From assembly GCA_030180075.1 (NCBI GenBank), contig JASNJN010000029.1, positions 1 to 43,857 of the forward strand: DNA of 43,857 nucleotides, given 5' to 3'. Every line of letters begins with the position of its first letter. The stretch's first letter is position 1. A program made the translations under genes and the position numbers. Source of the DNA: Mikrocytos mackini (Eukaryota; Endomyxa; Ascetosporea; Mikrocytida; Mikrocytiidae). Under the pieces are notes generated by a model. It did not search any database. It was not told where the DNA came from and was given only the letters and a program-made list of their open reading frames with translations. Positions 22,001 to 29,654 of the stretch are shown piece after piece.

Positions 22001-25000
22001 GTAGCTCAGTATTTTTATTTCAAGAGCTTCTTCTGTGGTGTGATTGGGATTTAGACTCAGAAAAGTTTTGTAGCACTCTTTAAAGTCTTTATACCTTGGG
22101 AGGGTCGACCTGTTGTGGATACTGAATTTATAATGTCTGAGTAGTATTTCAGTGTAAACGTAAGGAACCACCAAGAAGTTTATTAGTATTTTGTCGAATT
22201 TCCAATCTATACAGGAGTCCCCTTCTATCGCATTAAGGTTAACTTCGAATGACTTCAATTCAAAAAATATTTGTTTCTGCAGTGAAAGGAAAAGGGGATG
22301 TTTAGTAGCGTCTGAACTTGACAATGACTTAAAAGTTCGCATAACCTTTTCCGCGAGTTGGTTGTCGTCAATGTACGTCTCTGATGTTATGGAGTCTATT
22401 AATTGTACCACACCGTCGACCTGTTTCATTACAAATATATAAAGCAGTAAGATTCTGTTGAAGTCAGCTATAGTGAGCGTAATCTTGGAGTTAAGTATCT
22501 CGAGGAAAATGTTCTTTATTGGATCATCAACAAATACTTCCAGCGCCTTTACAACGCCCAGGGTTTTGTCAGGTCCGTTTTCTTGGTATGTCAGTTTTAG
22601 AGATTCTATATATGAGTGTAGAATTATAATTTTGTCATTTTTGACCATGTGTTGTAGAACTGTTTCGTTGTTGTGTGTGGTTTCTGTAAAAGGAGGAAGT
22701 TCTGCTTTTATTTTGTGCAGGCGTAAATTAAAGTGCTCATAAAGAGGGTCTAATACCTTCAACATTACATCTTCCATGATGAGCATCGTTTGGTCGTATG
22801 AGTTTTTCTGATAATTACTTACTAAAATGTTTGAGACGTTAACTTCTGTCCAGGGACTGTTCTCGGCGTTGAAGACCTTGAAGCGAATGCTCTGTACCAG
22901 GAAGTTAACGTTTAGTGTGCTTTTATCTGATTTGTGGTAGAAGAAGGTAGAAGATTCTGGCTTTTTAGTTGAAATACCCTCGGACTCTAGAAAAAGTTTT
23001 TCGCCCGTAGTTTTGTCAGGAGTTTCTAGTATTTCCTTGTGGATATTTATTATCCTGAGTACTTCTACTATGAAGTCTGTTCTGAAGTCGATCTCGATCC
23101 CCTTGAGCATTCCGGTGATATCTATAAACACTTTTTTATCCTTTCGAGAGTTGAGCCCTATGAATAGATTGAGGTCTAGTTTGCTGTTGATGTTCTGATC
23201 ATTGATAGAGAGGTTAGTTTGTGTGAATTCGACTTTGATATTGTTTCTTTGGTACCTAAGTGGCTTAATGTAGTTTTGGTAATTGTTTTCTACAGTCTTC
23301 TTGACCATTCTATAGTCCTCGTCGTCTTCAAAAGTGTTCACTGAGAAAACTTTGAGGCAACCCATTTTGAACTTTATAGGATTATCCACGTCTATGATGT
23401 TAAGAACAGGCGCTTCCATTTTGATGTCAAGTTCGAGTTTCTTCTTATTGGCGAAGAGTTTGTTAAGATCTTTAATACCGTAATTAATCGTCGAAGTGCT
23501 ATTACTACTGTCTGTGTTATCCCTACTTCTACTAGCGCTAGCTTCTAGTTCTCTGAAGAAGCCTTTTGGGGGTAAGAACTCTTTTATTTCCTTTACGAGT
23601 TTGTGCGAGTATACCATCTCTACCGCATTAGATATTACTCTAAGAAACACTTTGTTCTCGTTTTTTATTAGTCCCAGGGATATATTCAAAAGAGTGTCTG
23701 TATCCAACGGCTTAAGTATCTCTATAGTTTCGCTGGAAGATATCACCGCCGAGTAAATAGAAAACTTCTCTAGGTTTGTGTTGAAGAAAAGATCGTCTCC
23801 TCTTGCTGAGACATTCACACTTAACTCCGAAAGAAGAGTCATTAGCAGAGGCTTGGTTTCTGATTTTAAGATGTTAACCGATACACTTTGAATAGAGAAA
23901 TCGCCGCTGAATAGAACAATGTTTTTTCCTTGTATGTTTTCAAATTTGACAAGCGATTTCTTTATGACAGAGAACTTTGCGTTCTGTATTTCTTTAAATA
24001 GGTTTAACTTCTCTTCTATTTGTACCTTTTTATCTGCAGCCTGTTCTTGTTTAAGGAAGTACTTTGGTCTCTTTTCAGGAATTCTAATTTTATTAAAGAA
24101 AGAACGAGGAACTGCTGTGTAAGCTTTTAAGAAGGCGCATTTTCTAAAGTATATTATGGTACCTATGTCATGTTTGACTTCAAGTTTTTTTAGTTCTTCT
24201 AGGTCGCTGTTCTCATAGAATCCACTAATGTTGAATCTCTTCATGTATAGTTTAATATATTGTTGCTTATCGCCGAAAAAACCAGTCAATGCACTTTTGT
24301 TATAGAATCCTTTTGTTTTTTGTTGGGCGGATTGCCCGTAATTTTTCTCTAGTTGAATAGTATTGTCTTTATACAGTAGGAATTGCTTAAGGAGAAACTC
24401 TTTTAATTGTTCCTTACTATTCTGTGCTGCGAATTTGGTCGGCTTTATTTCACTGAAATGTTTTACCAGCAATAGAAGTTCTCTTACCAAGTATAATATG
24501 CAATGTGTGCTCTTTTTGTCGAGATTTAGGAAAATAGAATTGATGATTCCATCGAGTCTATATGCAGAGTTTCCTTCTTCAAGCTTCTTTAAGTCACGTG
24601 TCCATCTGAAGTACAAAGAAGTAGAGATGGGATCTATCATAGAAATGTTTGTCTCTTTGCCGTCTTTATCTGTTTCTGTTAAGAAAAACTCTACATCTTT
24701 TACGTTTAGTTTTTTGTTCTCTTCATAGATGCTTTGGTTATCTTGTTTCTCCTTTTGAATCACTATCTCGGGTATTCTGAGGTTGAAGGTTTGGTTAAGT
24801 TGGTTCAGGACCGGGGATGTTAATCTCACGTTTATATTTGTCACCGATATTTCGAGGTTGTTTATTATCTTGACGATGTATTTCTTCATGTAGCCTTCTG
24901 TAGAATCGCCGTCAGCCTCGTTTTCTGCGGAGAAATAGAACTCTTCCCAGGCGTCTAACTTTGTCTTCTTTGAGTTCTCGTCGGCTTCAATGTTCTCTGA

Positions 25001-25294
25001 AAACCCTGTTTTTTCAGTTGGGGATAAGAAAATGTCAATGTTATCGATTTTGATGATGATCTTCTCAGTGCTAAGTTTGGCCCAATTTAGCTTTAGATAA
25101 AAATCACCAATTTTTGAACCCTCGTCTATTTTGAGTGGGATTCCATGTGAGAGAAATGAATAGCTTTTGAGTTTGATGTCTTTTAAACTAGCTGTTCCAT
25201 TCCACACTGATATGTTTAGCTTCTCTTGTTCAAGTTTGTATATGAATCGGTTTAGAAAGCGTTGTATAAAAATTGTTGCGATTTTTTGAAACAT
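16025..25294 (-). CDS. VPS13: VPS13-family bridge-like lipid transfer protein, intronless
   Basis: 3,089 residues in one exon. The start is placed at ATG 25294 because the next residues (FQKIATIFIQRFLNRFIYKLEQ) match the chorein N-terminus; upstream codons lack an ATG. The chorein region (about 1-100) includes LNISVWNGTASLKDIKLK and LKIDEGSKIGDFYLKLNW, the usual VPS13 start. A very long middle region of beta-rich repeats forms the lipid-conducting groove in known homologues. A central part (about 1,850-2,300) is compatible with the adaptor-binding repeats. The conserved C-terminal region lies near residue 2,800-3,060: PLSFDLIYTEDL, IGSLTILGNPVNLFSNLKQGV and then VTGLFTKPVESINNEGAKGV and GLGKGIGGLLSKP, as in the ATG2/VPS13 C-terminal domain. 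It should sit at organelle contact sites and transfer phospholipids. Absence of any frame break over 9.27 kb also indicates good base accuracy. Stop TAATAAATA. Confidence 0.96.
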   Translation of the reverse strand: MFQKIATIFIQRFLNRFIYKLEQEKLNISVWNGTASLKDIKLKSYSFLSHGIPLKIDEGSKIGDFYLKLNWAKLSTEKIIIKIDNIDIFLSPTEKTGFSENIEADENSKKTKLDAWEEFYFSAENEADGDSTEGYMKKYIVKIINNLEISVTNINVRLTSPVLNQLNQTFNLRIPEIVIQKEKQDNQSIYEENKKLNVKDVEFFLTETDKDGKETNISMIDPISTSLYFRWTRDLKKLEEGNSAYRLDGIINSIFLNLDKKSTHCILYLVRELLLLVKHFSEIKPTKFAAQNSKEQLKEFLLKQFLLYKDNTIQLEKNYGQSAQQKTKGFYNKSALTGFFGDKQQYIKLYMKRFNISGFYENSDLEELKKLEVKHDIGTIIYFRKCAFLKAYTAVPRSFFNKIRIPEKRPKYFLKQEQAADKKVQIEEKLNLFKEIQNAKFSVIKKSLVKFENIQGKNIVLFSGDFSIQSVSVNILKSETKPLLMTLLSELSVNVSARGDDLFFNTNLEKFSIYSAVISSSETIEILKPLDTDTLLNISLGLIKNENKVFLRVISNAVEMVYSHKLVKEIKEFLPPKGFFRELEASASRSRDNTDSSNSTSTINYGIKDLNKLFANKKKLELDIKMEAPVLNIIDVDNPIKFKMGCLKVFSVNTFEDDEDYRMVKKTVENNYQNYIKPLRYQRNNIKVEFTQTNLSINDQNINSKLDLNLFIGLNSRKDKKVFIDITGMLKGIEIDFRTDFIVEVLRIINIHKEILETPDKTTGEKLFLESEGISTKKPESSTFFYHKSDKSTLNVNFLVQSIRFKVFNAENSPWTEVNVSNILVSNYQKNSYDQTMLIMEDVMLKVLDPLYEHFNLRLHKIKAELPPFTETTHNNETVLQHMVKNDKIIILHSYIESLKLTYQENGPDKTLGVVKALEVFVDDPIKNIFLEILNSKITLTIADFNRILLLYIFVMKQVDGVVQLIDSITSETYIDDNQLAEKVMRTFKSLSSSDATKHPLFLSLQKQIFFELKSFEVNLNAIEGDSCIDWKFDKILINFLVVPYVYTEILLRHYKFSIHNRSTLPRYKDFKECYKTFLSLNPNHTTEEALEIKILSYLFNPSSEVDISLNELFWVHTFFTWEIIEFVLAIQETEGINKLIEMDAVIKSLGFEDTKPLNIKMNIDEMTCFIPIDPKNSLSESITTHASLKLNFLFQSNDDVVISLKSKKLNVNTTYLTEQNDNSFKATPINESSLLVDINTFTGVLVYNLINLNTTIAIDIPRAFSSVSREDILLVLNMLRNYSVQDELHANYSIFRKASFEVINETLNNTEAYIDANKDTFQNKSNNNNTINNLICLKESLSFKLNINTLCFLINDDFSAKKSPFIKLIIDNFDGSILQKASTPITADFKTKCSVDVDFFNNYQQTWQRELSSFRISTDSRMTPFGRFINRVSISDTLYFRVSEQVIFQMLDAYHNFLGILENNKEKKVSDYLYRKIVLLENKLSFQHATKKLKVINLTGQKVHLSKFKKTIKTKYGEETVFLESPTEDRSTFRQKKHSEIYLSEAKLQTPAIDLFEKSTYKFKIPFKFNKEKHFQTFFIRTYAENGAQTIKFHSNFALVNATNFEFYTKDREIKLVPNSKEYLPFDIIYENKIKLFCKEIYNTKSQRDVPVELLLNSKTINIVSIGDSNIQTRPYYSESLDLNFILIYSNLEIYNHVYSTMYVKLTEETGSFKQQNFELKHKDKEIVYAYKTTKNLKLDLAIEGYRSNKGMHIGNYLSKKPVEYKCAVYNNTGCSLIINILSIKSNKSIFLRKLFKRLFEYEVDEFNEFKAMLEVIEIHIFSRVSILNLSEKAMSINPSFVLIEQEKSGPPKNKATNKISFSKSRSSYRPDTLNSLTLQNKTYKPIGYTNEHKLYFKFDFMNCKWCSFKFSKIKTDRDYDEDVYFTPFMGSDSYEAAKIVLSVTNESIVVSDCVLGESNKMEKFYRPLLSDFDTNLSLKRHIKTTIITVSPMFKFINNLDIKVKLLSHDKDNGMEIEVPPKSHKPVYMDISVFKNKKLEKLNFEIEFPSKTKQAIEIDLANHNNFSVEGYDEEFNIITYPTGGQTIIALNRIEKDNIKGVLENLTPFKMFIYANGRLDSLIEPYSTKGVESHSHKDEKEYYLCTKNGVYMTKISFEATNLNSFVNLNESNHFNKIKSYSIIGLNDPKDNKNQVVYEKEKSIIVYKYRSKGRTIFVILNKQIEFKKIISDLSFKYRDVFKYQSEYLQQYADYSSKVARNKEIVKQQITNLHDENPRLYILTVDKLKGSLNSLEFANIHISHRDSGSIIFDLLSENKTDPVIIELKGSKKKQRVVFIMKKSLIEGDCLVIALETPLFKSRGVEIPISTLNTIGEEGTEMHKEFLFRFENTTKLKIAFEKVPTQQVFNEIDQEYYNAMIRKSLKKRNKLLELVYSDQELSFRRGFNQGYNFVDYYFGLTLGNNTQVSIKEDISAHALLLVLQLKENPSVSSFIYLKRFNDQKEESSERNLLFLPASFQNKFANISIFQEYYEEEDFIDCAYSLKRKLLKTEDFVVKQPQFHFSFILTLYYVKSQVSLHLDFMVSFGRPLDVNKQYSGSFEEITREEENAIRIIRELPEKIFQVNINKLAVYYDITRNGKFLTLVSRKINAELLSSDTCYYSKLALKSLRLYIIKLKKNKIKKFLIYKKIKKDTEAFRISLGGYYDNYTDENMKKLYHPALNNTFEVFAVEIAPFIVYLENNLLNVTLRFLKTYKEHLVGRKRTNSEFIARKDYPKKIKEIIKYNEEIVESFMINEADTCYYFNLLKISPISFKAAFMIDSDKVIRNLADIRIAEAHQIRFMLNILEQIAIDELPLSFDLIYTEDLLANYSELSNKLSLYYKSQFLFLAPKIIGSLTILGNPVNLFSNLKQGVSDAFVTPTKNAKLGASQFIDSLSIGTASLVGHAMAGVGGSLSGISSSVSNLLSSVSLDPNYLKKRKKLRKKHLQSTPSIGRALRDAAINTANGVTGLFTKPVESINNEGAKGVITGLGKGIGGLLSKPFVSIFDVTSEVFKKITHGGKVLISDTRRAENKRKGIEDSDSSEDFVNEFV

Positions 25295-25783
25295 GAAATT
25301 TGAAAGTGAAAATAGAAATATGACCAATACTTGTTAGATGATGTGAAGAAGCTTTGTAAGTAGAGAATTAACGCAATTAGTAAATAGATAGGAAATAGAA
25401 GTGATATAATCAATGTATATGAGACAACGATTGATTTCTCATGTGAACAAAGTAGGGACACTTCATCTAATTCTATATCTACGATTCTAACTTAATTTAG
25501 TGTATACTGGGGATTGTGACAAGAAAGGTTAGCAGAAGTTCTGTTCACACGTTCCTGAAAACAATAGACAAACAGCTTTACACATAACGATTTGATTCAT
25601 TAATAAATGGACAAACCATACATCGGTGTATTTGCAAACTCAAGGACAAATAGAGTCATTTAAATTTAGAGTATGGATATAAAGAAAAAACATTAATAAA
25701 CAACCAGATTCAAAATTACATGAATCATTGAATACTTGTGGTTGGATAATTGAATTAACAGAATTTAGTTTAATTAAATTTCA
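25295..25783. other. Intergenic: 5' flank of VPS13 and 3' flank of RPC82
   Basis: About 490 bp between two minus-strand genes. Stop codons occur in all frames, and the only frames present are short ones without conserved content (for example an 18-codon frame at about 25609 and a 23-codon frame on the minus strand near 25600). It presumably holds the VPS13 promoter. No TATA-like element stands out from the general AT-richness. Confidence 0.5.
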
Positions 25784-27073
25784 TTACTGACTCATTCTTC
25801 TGTCTTGACGTTTGAAGACATAATCATTTTCGTTTTTCCATGCGTGTATAATCATTAGATTTGTTATGAAGTCGATTATGCACGAATTTAGCACTTTTAT
25901 TTTACTTGCATCCGTTGTGACTTCTAGACATTTGTAACACTTTAAAAGTGCGTGTTTAATGTTTCTTTCAAATGTCTCATAAACCGATTTTTTATTGGCA
26001 TAAAACACATAAAGTACTTGTTCGTTCATTGGATCTTTCTTTTTTGTAATTTCTTCCTTTTCGACGTATTCGTTCTTCCAAAGGTACACTATGATCGTCT
26101 TAGTTTCTTTGTACGGCAAACAACAATCTTCCGATACTATATACTCTTCGACGTAACAGTCCTTTTTTAACATATAAGACATAACTCGTCCTGCTTTCTT
26201 CCCACACTCCTCGATTAAACTCGATATGACCATGTCATCGATGATAAACTGTAGTGCACTTTTATGCGAGTAAATCAGAGTATCATGGCTGTTGATAGAG
26301 TCCATCTTAAAATCTCCAAACAATATTTCGTTGTGTCTTTGTAAACTAAGTACTGCTGTATATATGTTTTCGTCTTCTATAATTGTGTTAAACTTTTTAT
26401 TTATAGCTCTGGGCATTCCGTTCAGTGGTATACTATGTGTATCCGAGTCTAGAAACGCCTCAAGAATTCTAAATTCAACGTCACTCAAAATAGTTTTATA
26501 ATGTTTCCTCACTTGTTCAAAAGAAAAACGTTTTATTATTTCAAAGATGTTTATTTTGTAGAAATTTATGCTTCTATTCAATAAATTGTGATAGTATGAT
26601 GTACTTTTAATAAGCCTGTCCCTTTCAAGTATCGCTTTCGAGTGCATGAAATCATCTTCGGATAAATGAGAAAAGCTTCGTATCTGTGTTTCTGTAAGCT
26701 CCCCGTAATTCAATAGAATTGTTATTAGTTTCTTTCTGTCAACAGAACTTGCAATAGTGTCTATGTGAAGAATTATTCCCGGGATCAGAAGTTTCTCTTG
26801 TAAAGTGTCATAATTTAGCGAATAATAGCACTCCCCTTTGTTTTCTTGATATGCAATTAAACCTATCTGAAAAAGAATGGCTAAAATATATTTGAGTTGT
26901 TGCTCCAAGTCGCTTGTATTCGGGAATTTTATCTTTAGTTCGGAATAAATTACATTATAGCTTTCTGGTGCGTTTTCAACGAGAGTCTCGACCGTAGATG
27001 ATAAAACAGGTCCGTAAATCCTCTTCAAAGTATATAAATGGACCTCTAGAGTGTGTATATGGAAATAAGTCAT
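25784..27073 (-). CDS. RPC82: RNA polymerase III subunit RPC82/RPC3 (POLR3C)
   Basis: 429 residues from ATG 27073. The organisation is that of RPC82: an N-terminal winged helix (residues about 5-85, ending LFQIGLIAYQENKGECYYSLNY), a segment LLIPGIILHIDTIASSVDRKKLITILLNYGELTETQI that matches the family's 'RxPRY...yG..a..iv..ll..G.lt' block, further winged helices, and a C-terminal winged helix (IEECGKKAGRVMSYMLKKDCYVEEYIVSED with ETKTIIVYLWKNEYV) aligned with the human 'RVFRVVLQKKHLEQKQVEDFAMIPAKEAKDMLY' segment. With RPC34 and RPC31 it forms the Pol III heterotrimer needed for promoter opening on tRNA and 5S genes. It is somewhat shorter than the yeast or human protein. The stop is TAA. A small same-strand ORF lies 9 bp upstream. 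Confidence 0.85.
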   Translation of the reverse strand: MTYFHIHTLEVHLYTLKRIYGPVLSSTVETLVENAPESYNVIYSELKIKFPNTSDLEQQLKYILAILFQIGLIAYQENKGECYYSLNYDTLQEKLLIPGIILHIDTIASSVDRKKLITILLNYGELTETQIRSFSHLSEDDFMHSKAILERDRLIKSTSYYHNLLNRSINFYKINIFEIIKRFSFEQVRKHYKTILSDVEFRILEAFLDSDTHSIPLNGMPRAINKKFNTIIEDENIYTAVLSLQRHNEILFGDFKMDSINSHDTLIYSHKSALQFIIDDMVISSLIEECGKKAGRVMSYMLKKDCYVEEYIVSEDCCLPYKETKTIIVYLWKNEYVEKEEITKKKDPMNEQVLYVFYANKKSVYETFERNIKHALLKCYKCLEVTTDASKIKVLNSCIIDFITNLMIIHAWKNENDYVFKRQDRRMSQ

Positions 27074-27082
27074 TTTGAAAAG

Positions 27083-27253
27083 TTAAAAGAAGAAAAATAT
27101 TTTAAATTTGGTCAGCTTTCTATAGAGGTCTTCTAGAGATGATATCAAATTTAACACTTTGTCAACAACAAATAGGCATGTCTCTACTTTTACAAAAGGT
27201 TTACCGATCTTTAAAGAAATTCCTGTTTGAATATTGTTCAAATTTGAATACAT
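27083..27253 (-). CDS. Small ORF of 56 aa just upstream of RPC82 (unrecognised)
   Basis: ATG at 27253, stop nine bases before the RPC82 ATG, same strand. The protein starts MYSNLNNIQTGISLKIGKPF, continues with a hydrophobic/amphipathic helix region (FVVDKVLNLISSLEDLYRKL) and ends in a run of Phe encoded by poly-A/T. No family recognised. Its ATG is only 15 bp from the divergent type I membrane protein ATG, a spacing similar to the SPT5/zeta-COP pair, which mildly favours a real gene. It could instead be a uORF or simply the RPC82 leader. Confidence 0.3.
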   Translation of the reverse strand: MYSNLNNIQTGISLKIGKPFVKVETCLFVVDKVLNLISSLEDLYRKLTKFKIFFFF

Positions 27254-27268
27254 AAGAAGCAAATTCAA

Positions 27269-28360
27269 ATGATTACAAACAAAAAAGTTTCCCTTTCTTC
27301 AATATTGTTTGTTTTCCAATTCTTTGGATCTATTTACGGGTTTAACGCAATAGACAAATGTAGCTGGACATTGAAGTTGAATTTTGACAACGCACAGCAG
27401 GTAAACGCGTACATAGATATAAAACAGCTATTAACGGGACAATCTGTAAACGATTCAGCCAGCAATGAAATAAACCAGACAACCTTTGTCTATGGAAGTA
27501 CGATCCTTCTGTATATCAACGTCACATGTGCAACATTGTTTGGAAGTAAATCTAAATGTTCTAACAATCTGCAGTTCTGCTCCTTCAGCTTTGACGCCCC
27601 TTATCTGGTTAGAAAAGATGTTGTTCCACAACTTATAAAATCGGGGTACTTGTTCACACTTTCAGTTGATCCTTCGTACTTTTCAACCGTGAATACAAAC
27701 GCACAAAAAGAGGCAGCTCGAACTAAGGAATATGCATTGCGAATTATGTATAAACCTTCGCTAACCAGTGCTATTTCATTCCCCGTTATCAAGTATACAA
27801 TAGCCGGGGAAGTTACGAGTCGTTCAATATTTTCCTGTGTAATGGGAGAAGGTTTGGCTCAGGGAATTAGCCCAACACTAAATTCGGGACAAACAATTAG
27901 CTGCAGAATAGAATGTGTAGGTTATAGAGCTGGTTCGGGAAGAATTACATTGAGCTCTATAGGTTGTTCCCCTCTTCAGTTCGAAAGGCCAGTCATAAAA
28001 CGAGAAAGCGACATTTACGGAAGTAGTTATGTTGATGAAGGAGATGAGTTTGGGCGATTTGGAGACAGTTGGTTGAGCAACATCGATGTAGGCGAGATGG
28101 AAGGGAAGAATAGGAATACATTAACGATTACTTATACGACAGGTAATATAAACGAAAACACAACGCTATGTTTTGAGACAAGGATGAGGAATGTAGCGGG
28201 AACGAACATGTCCAGCTCGCTCATTACAAATGGTGGAATGACTTGTTTTGAACTCAACAATTATAACTGGACGAGGGCTATTTATGAATGGGCCATTGTT
28301 TTGGTTATCCTATTGGTGTTCCTTGCGGTTTGTTGGTTGTTCCTACTCAAAAACAACTGA
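27269..28360 (+). CDS. Type I membrane glycoprotein, unrecognised family
   Basis: 363 residues, ATG 27269, stop TGA followed by TAAATAAAT. Basic residues, then a hydrophobic stretch (VSLSSILFVFQFFGSIYG), look like a signal peptide with cleavage near residue 25. The ectodomain has scattered Cys residues (for example CSWTL, NVTCATLF, LQFCSF, FSCVMG, SCRIECVGY, IGCSPL) and several Asn-X-Ser/Thr sites (NDS, NQT, NVT, NTT, NMS, NWT). A single C-terminal transmembrane helix (AIYEWAIVLVILLVFLAVCWLFLL) leaves a cytosolic tail of only a few residues (KNN). The protein likely sits on the plasma membrane or in the endomembrane system. I recognise no domain, so a surface receptor, adhesin or structural glycoprotein are all open. 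It is convergent with the HMG-box gene, 82 bp away. Confidence 0.75.
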   Translation: MITNKKVSLSSILFVFQFFGSIYGFNAIDKCSWTLKLNFDNAQQVNAYIDIKQLLTGQSVNDSASNEINQTTFVYGSTILLYINVTCATLFGSKSKCSNNLQFCSFSFDAPYLVRKDVVPQLIKSGYLFTLSVDPSYFSTVNTNAQKEAARTKEYALRIMYKPSLTSAISFPVIKYTIAGEVTSRSIFSCVMGEGLAQGISPTLNSGQTISCRIECVGYRAGSGRITLSSIGCSPLQFERPVIKRESDIYGSSYVDEGDEFGRFGDSWLSNIDVGEMEGKNRNTLTITYTTGNINENTTLCFETRMRNVAGTNMSSSLITNGGMTCFELNNYNWTRAIYEWAIVLVILLVFLAVCWLFLLKNN

Positions 28361-28442
28361 TAAATAAATTCGTGTATAAAGTTTGAATTAGTCTGAATTG
28401 ATTGATTAAAATAAAATTCCATCATAAAATAAAACTTACTTA

Positions 28443-29201
28443 TCAATTTTTGAACAAACCCTCAAACGTATCCTTTAACAGTTGGTTGTCATTCTCATTG
28501 AATATGTTCCGCCCCTCTTCCGAACTGTAATAGCTACTAGTTTTCTCATTAAAAGTCGAATCTTCAATGTACGACCTATCTGAATCACAAGCGCTATCCA
28601 GTTGTTGGAATTCTTTGAACTTCATTTGGTACTGGTGTTTCTCGTTTGCAGATAACTCTCTCCACATTTCTCCCAGTTTAACTCCGATTTCACTGAAAGA
28701 TAGCTTTCCATTATACTTATCCGAAACGAACTTTCTGTTTATTTTACAGAATAGCATATAAGTATTTCGTAGTCGCTTTTCCTTTTTGTCTACCAGTTTA
28801 GGCTTGGGTGTAGTAGTGTTTATAGGCTCAACAATATTTTCGTTCTCTTTCCTTTCTCTGATATTCGCTATGTCGAAACAAGCAGGACATTGTGAAAGTG
28901 TATGGACAGAAGATGATGATAATAAAGTTCCACACTTCTTGCATTGGTAGTTGATTGTAAAATTGCAGTTCATTACCAGACTACACCTGGGGCAGCGTAC
29001 ATACTTTGCAGTTGGGCTATGTCCAAAGGGTGTAAAGCATTGCAAACAGCATACTACTTTGTTTGAATTCACCTCTATGTTAAATTCCTGGAAAGCACTT
29101 TTTGCCGTAGAATTTTGATGTGAAATATTGTTGTCGTTTTCCATAGTTTTTAAAACTTGATTTTTGTAGTTCAGAGGTGCTCTTATTTCTGTATAAATCA
29201 T
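28443..29201 (-). CDS. LSD1-type zinc-finger plus HMG-box protein
   Basis: 252 residues from ATG 29201; a second in-frame ATG at 29144 (MENDNN) could be the true start. Residues about 52-73 read CLQCFTPFGHSPTAKYVRC followed by PRC, the LSD1-type zinc finger (CxxC...GA/AxxVRCxxC). A second Cys pair set (CKKC at about 87-90 and CPAC at about 105-108) may form another zinc ribbon. A basic linker leads to an HMG box at about 139-200 (RLRNTYMLFCKINRKF, LSFSEIGVKLGEMW, LSANEKHQYQMKFKEF). An acidic, Ser-rich tail follows. HMG boxes bend DNA, so a chromatin or transcription role is likely; LSD1-type fingers are best known from plants and some protists. I do not know this combination from animals or fungi. 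Stop TGA. Confidence 0.8.
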   Translation of the reverse strand: MIYTEIRAPLNYKNQVLKTMENDNNISHQNSTAKSAFQEFNIEVNSNKVVCCLQCFTPFGHSPTAKYVRCPRCSLVMNCNFTINYQCKKCGTLLSSSSVHTLSQCPACFDIANIRERKENENIVEPINTTTPKPKLVDKKEKRLRNTYMLFCKINRKFVSDKYNGKLSFSEIGVKLGEMWRELSANEKHQYQMKFKEFQQLDSACDSDRSYIEDSTFNEKTSSYYSSEEGRNIFNENDNQLLKDTFEGLFKN

Positions 29202-29432
29202 TTATTCTTTTGAATTTTATGATTCAATTTTATAAATTTTGTTACTATCTGGTGTGATTGTACGTTGACGTCCGAAATATACGCTCTTTTATTTTCTATC
29301 GCTGAGGATGCTTCCTTTCCCGCTTTTTCTCGTATCAGGTTTTCAATTTTTAAAATCAAAACCTTTATTTGAAAAACAAGGAATGAACAGGTCTCCTAAC
29401 CGCAAGAATATTTTTTGAGTATCAAATGCCAT
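29198..29432 (-). pseudogene. Small coding-like ORF with a frame break, ending on the HMG-box ATG
   Basis: Minus-strand codons 29395-29198 are open, noticeably more GC-rich than the surrounding spacer, and encode a charged helical peptide (VLILKIENLIREKAGKEAS, then NKRAYISDVNVQSHQIV). The stop TGA overlaps the HMG gene ATG (ATGA). This frame has no ATG, but a frame beginning at ATG 29432 (MAFDTQKIFLRLGDLFIP) runs into it if one base is skipped, for example in an A5 run near 29346-29350; the joined product would be about 77 residues. A short intron (for example a 34-nt GT-AG) would also restore the frame. The helix followed by KR-x-YISDV vaguely recalls a histone-fold end, but I claim no family. 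It could also be an unspliced leader of the HMG transcript. Confidence 0.35.
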
Positions 29433-29654
29433 CAACTCGTGTTTAAACAATTGAACAGAAATTAGATTACTGTTCTAAATTATGTTTTTAGCCAAAAATA
29501 TCTGAAGTTTGAAATAAAAAGCCGAATAATACACATTTTGACATTTATTTGGATAATAAGTTGGGTTACAATTATATACAATTATATACAACTATGTAAG
29601 ACGATATAATTTCTAAAATGTTGAAACAAATTAACAACAAAACACAAACCTTAT
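29433..29654. other. Intergenic spacer, no gene seen
   Basis: AT-rich spacer between the broken small ORF and the CTL gene stop, with a short direct repeat (TATACAATTA-type units near 29573-29592). No conserved coding frame. Confidence 0.5.

Noticed and set aside
25252-25461. 69-codon frame upstream of and overlapping the VPS13 start
   Set aside because: It has no ATG at its start, overlaps the chorein N-terminus in another frame and is merely hydrophobic/AT-rich.
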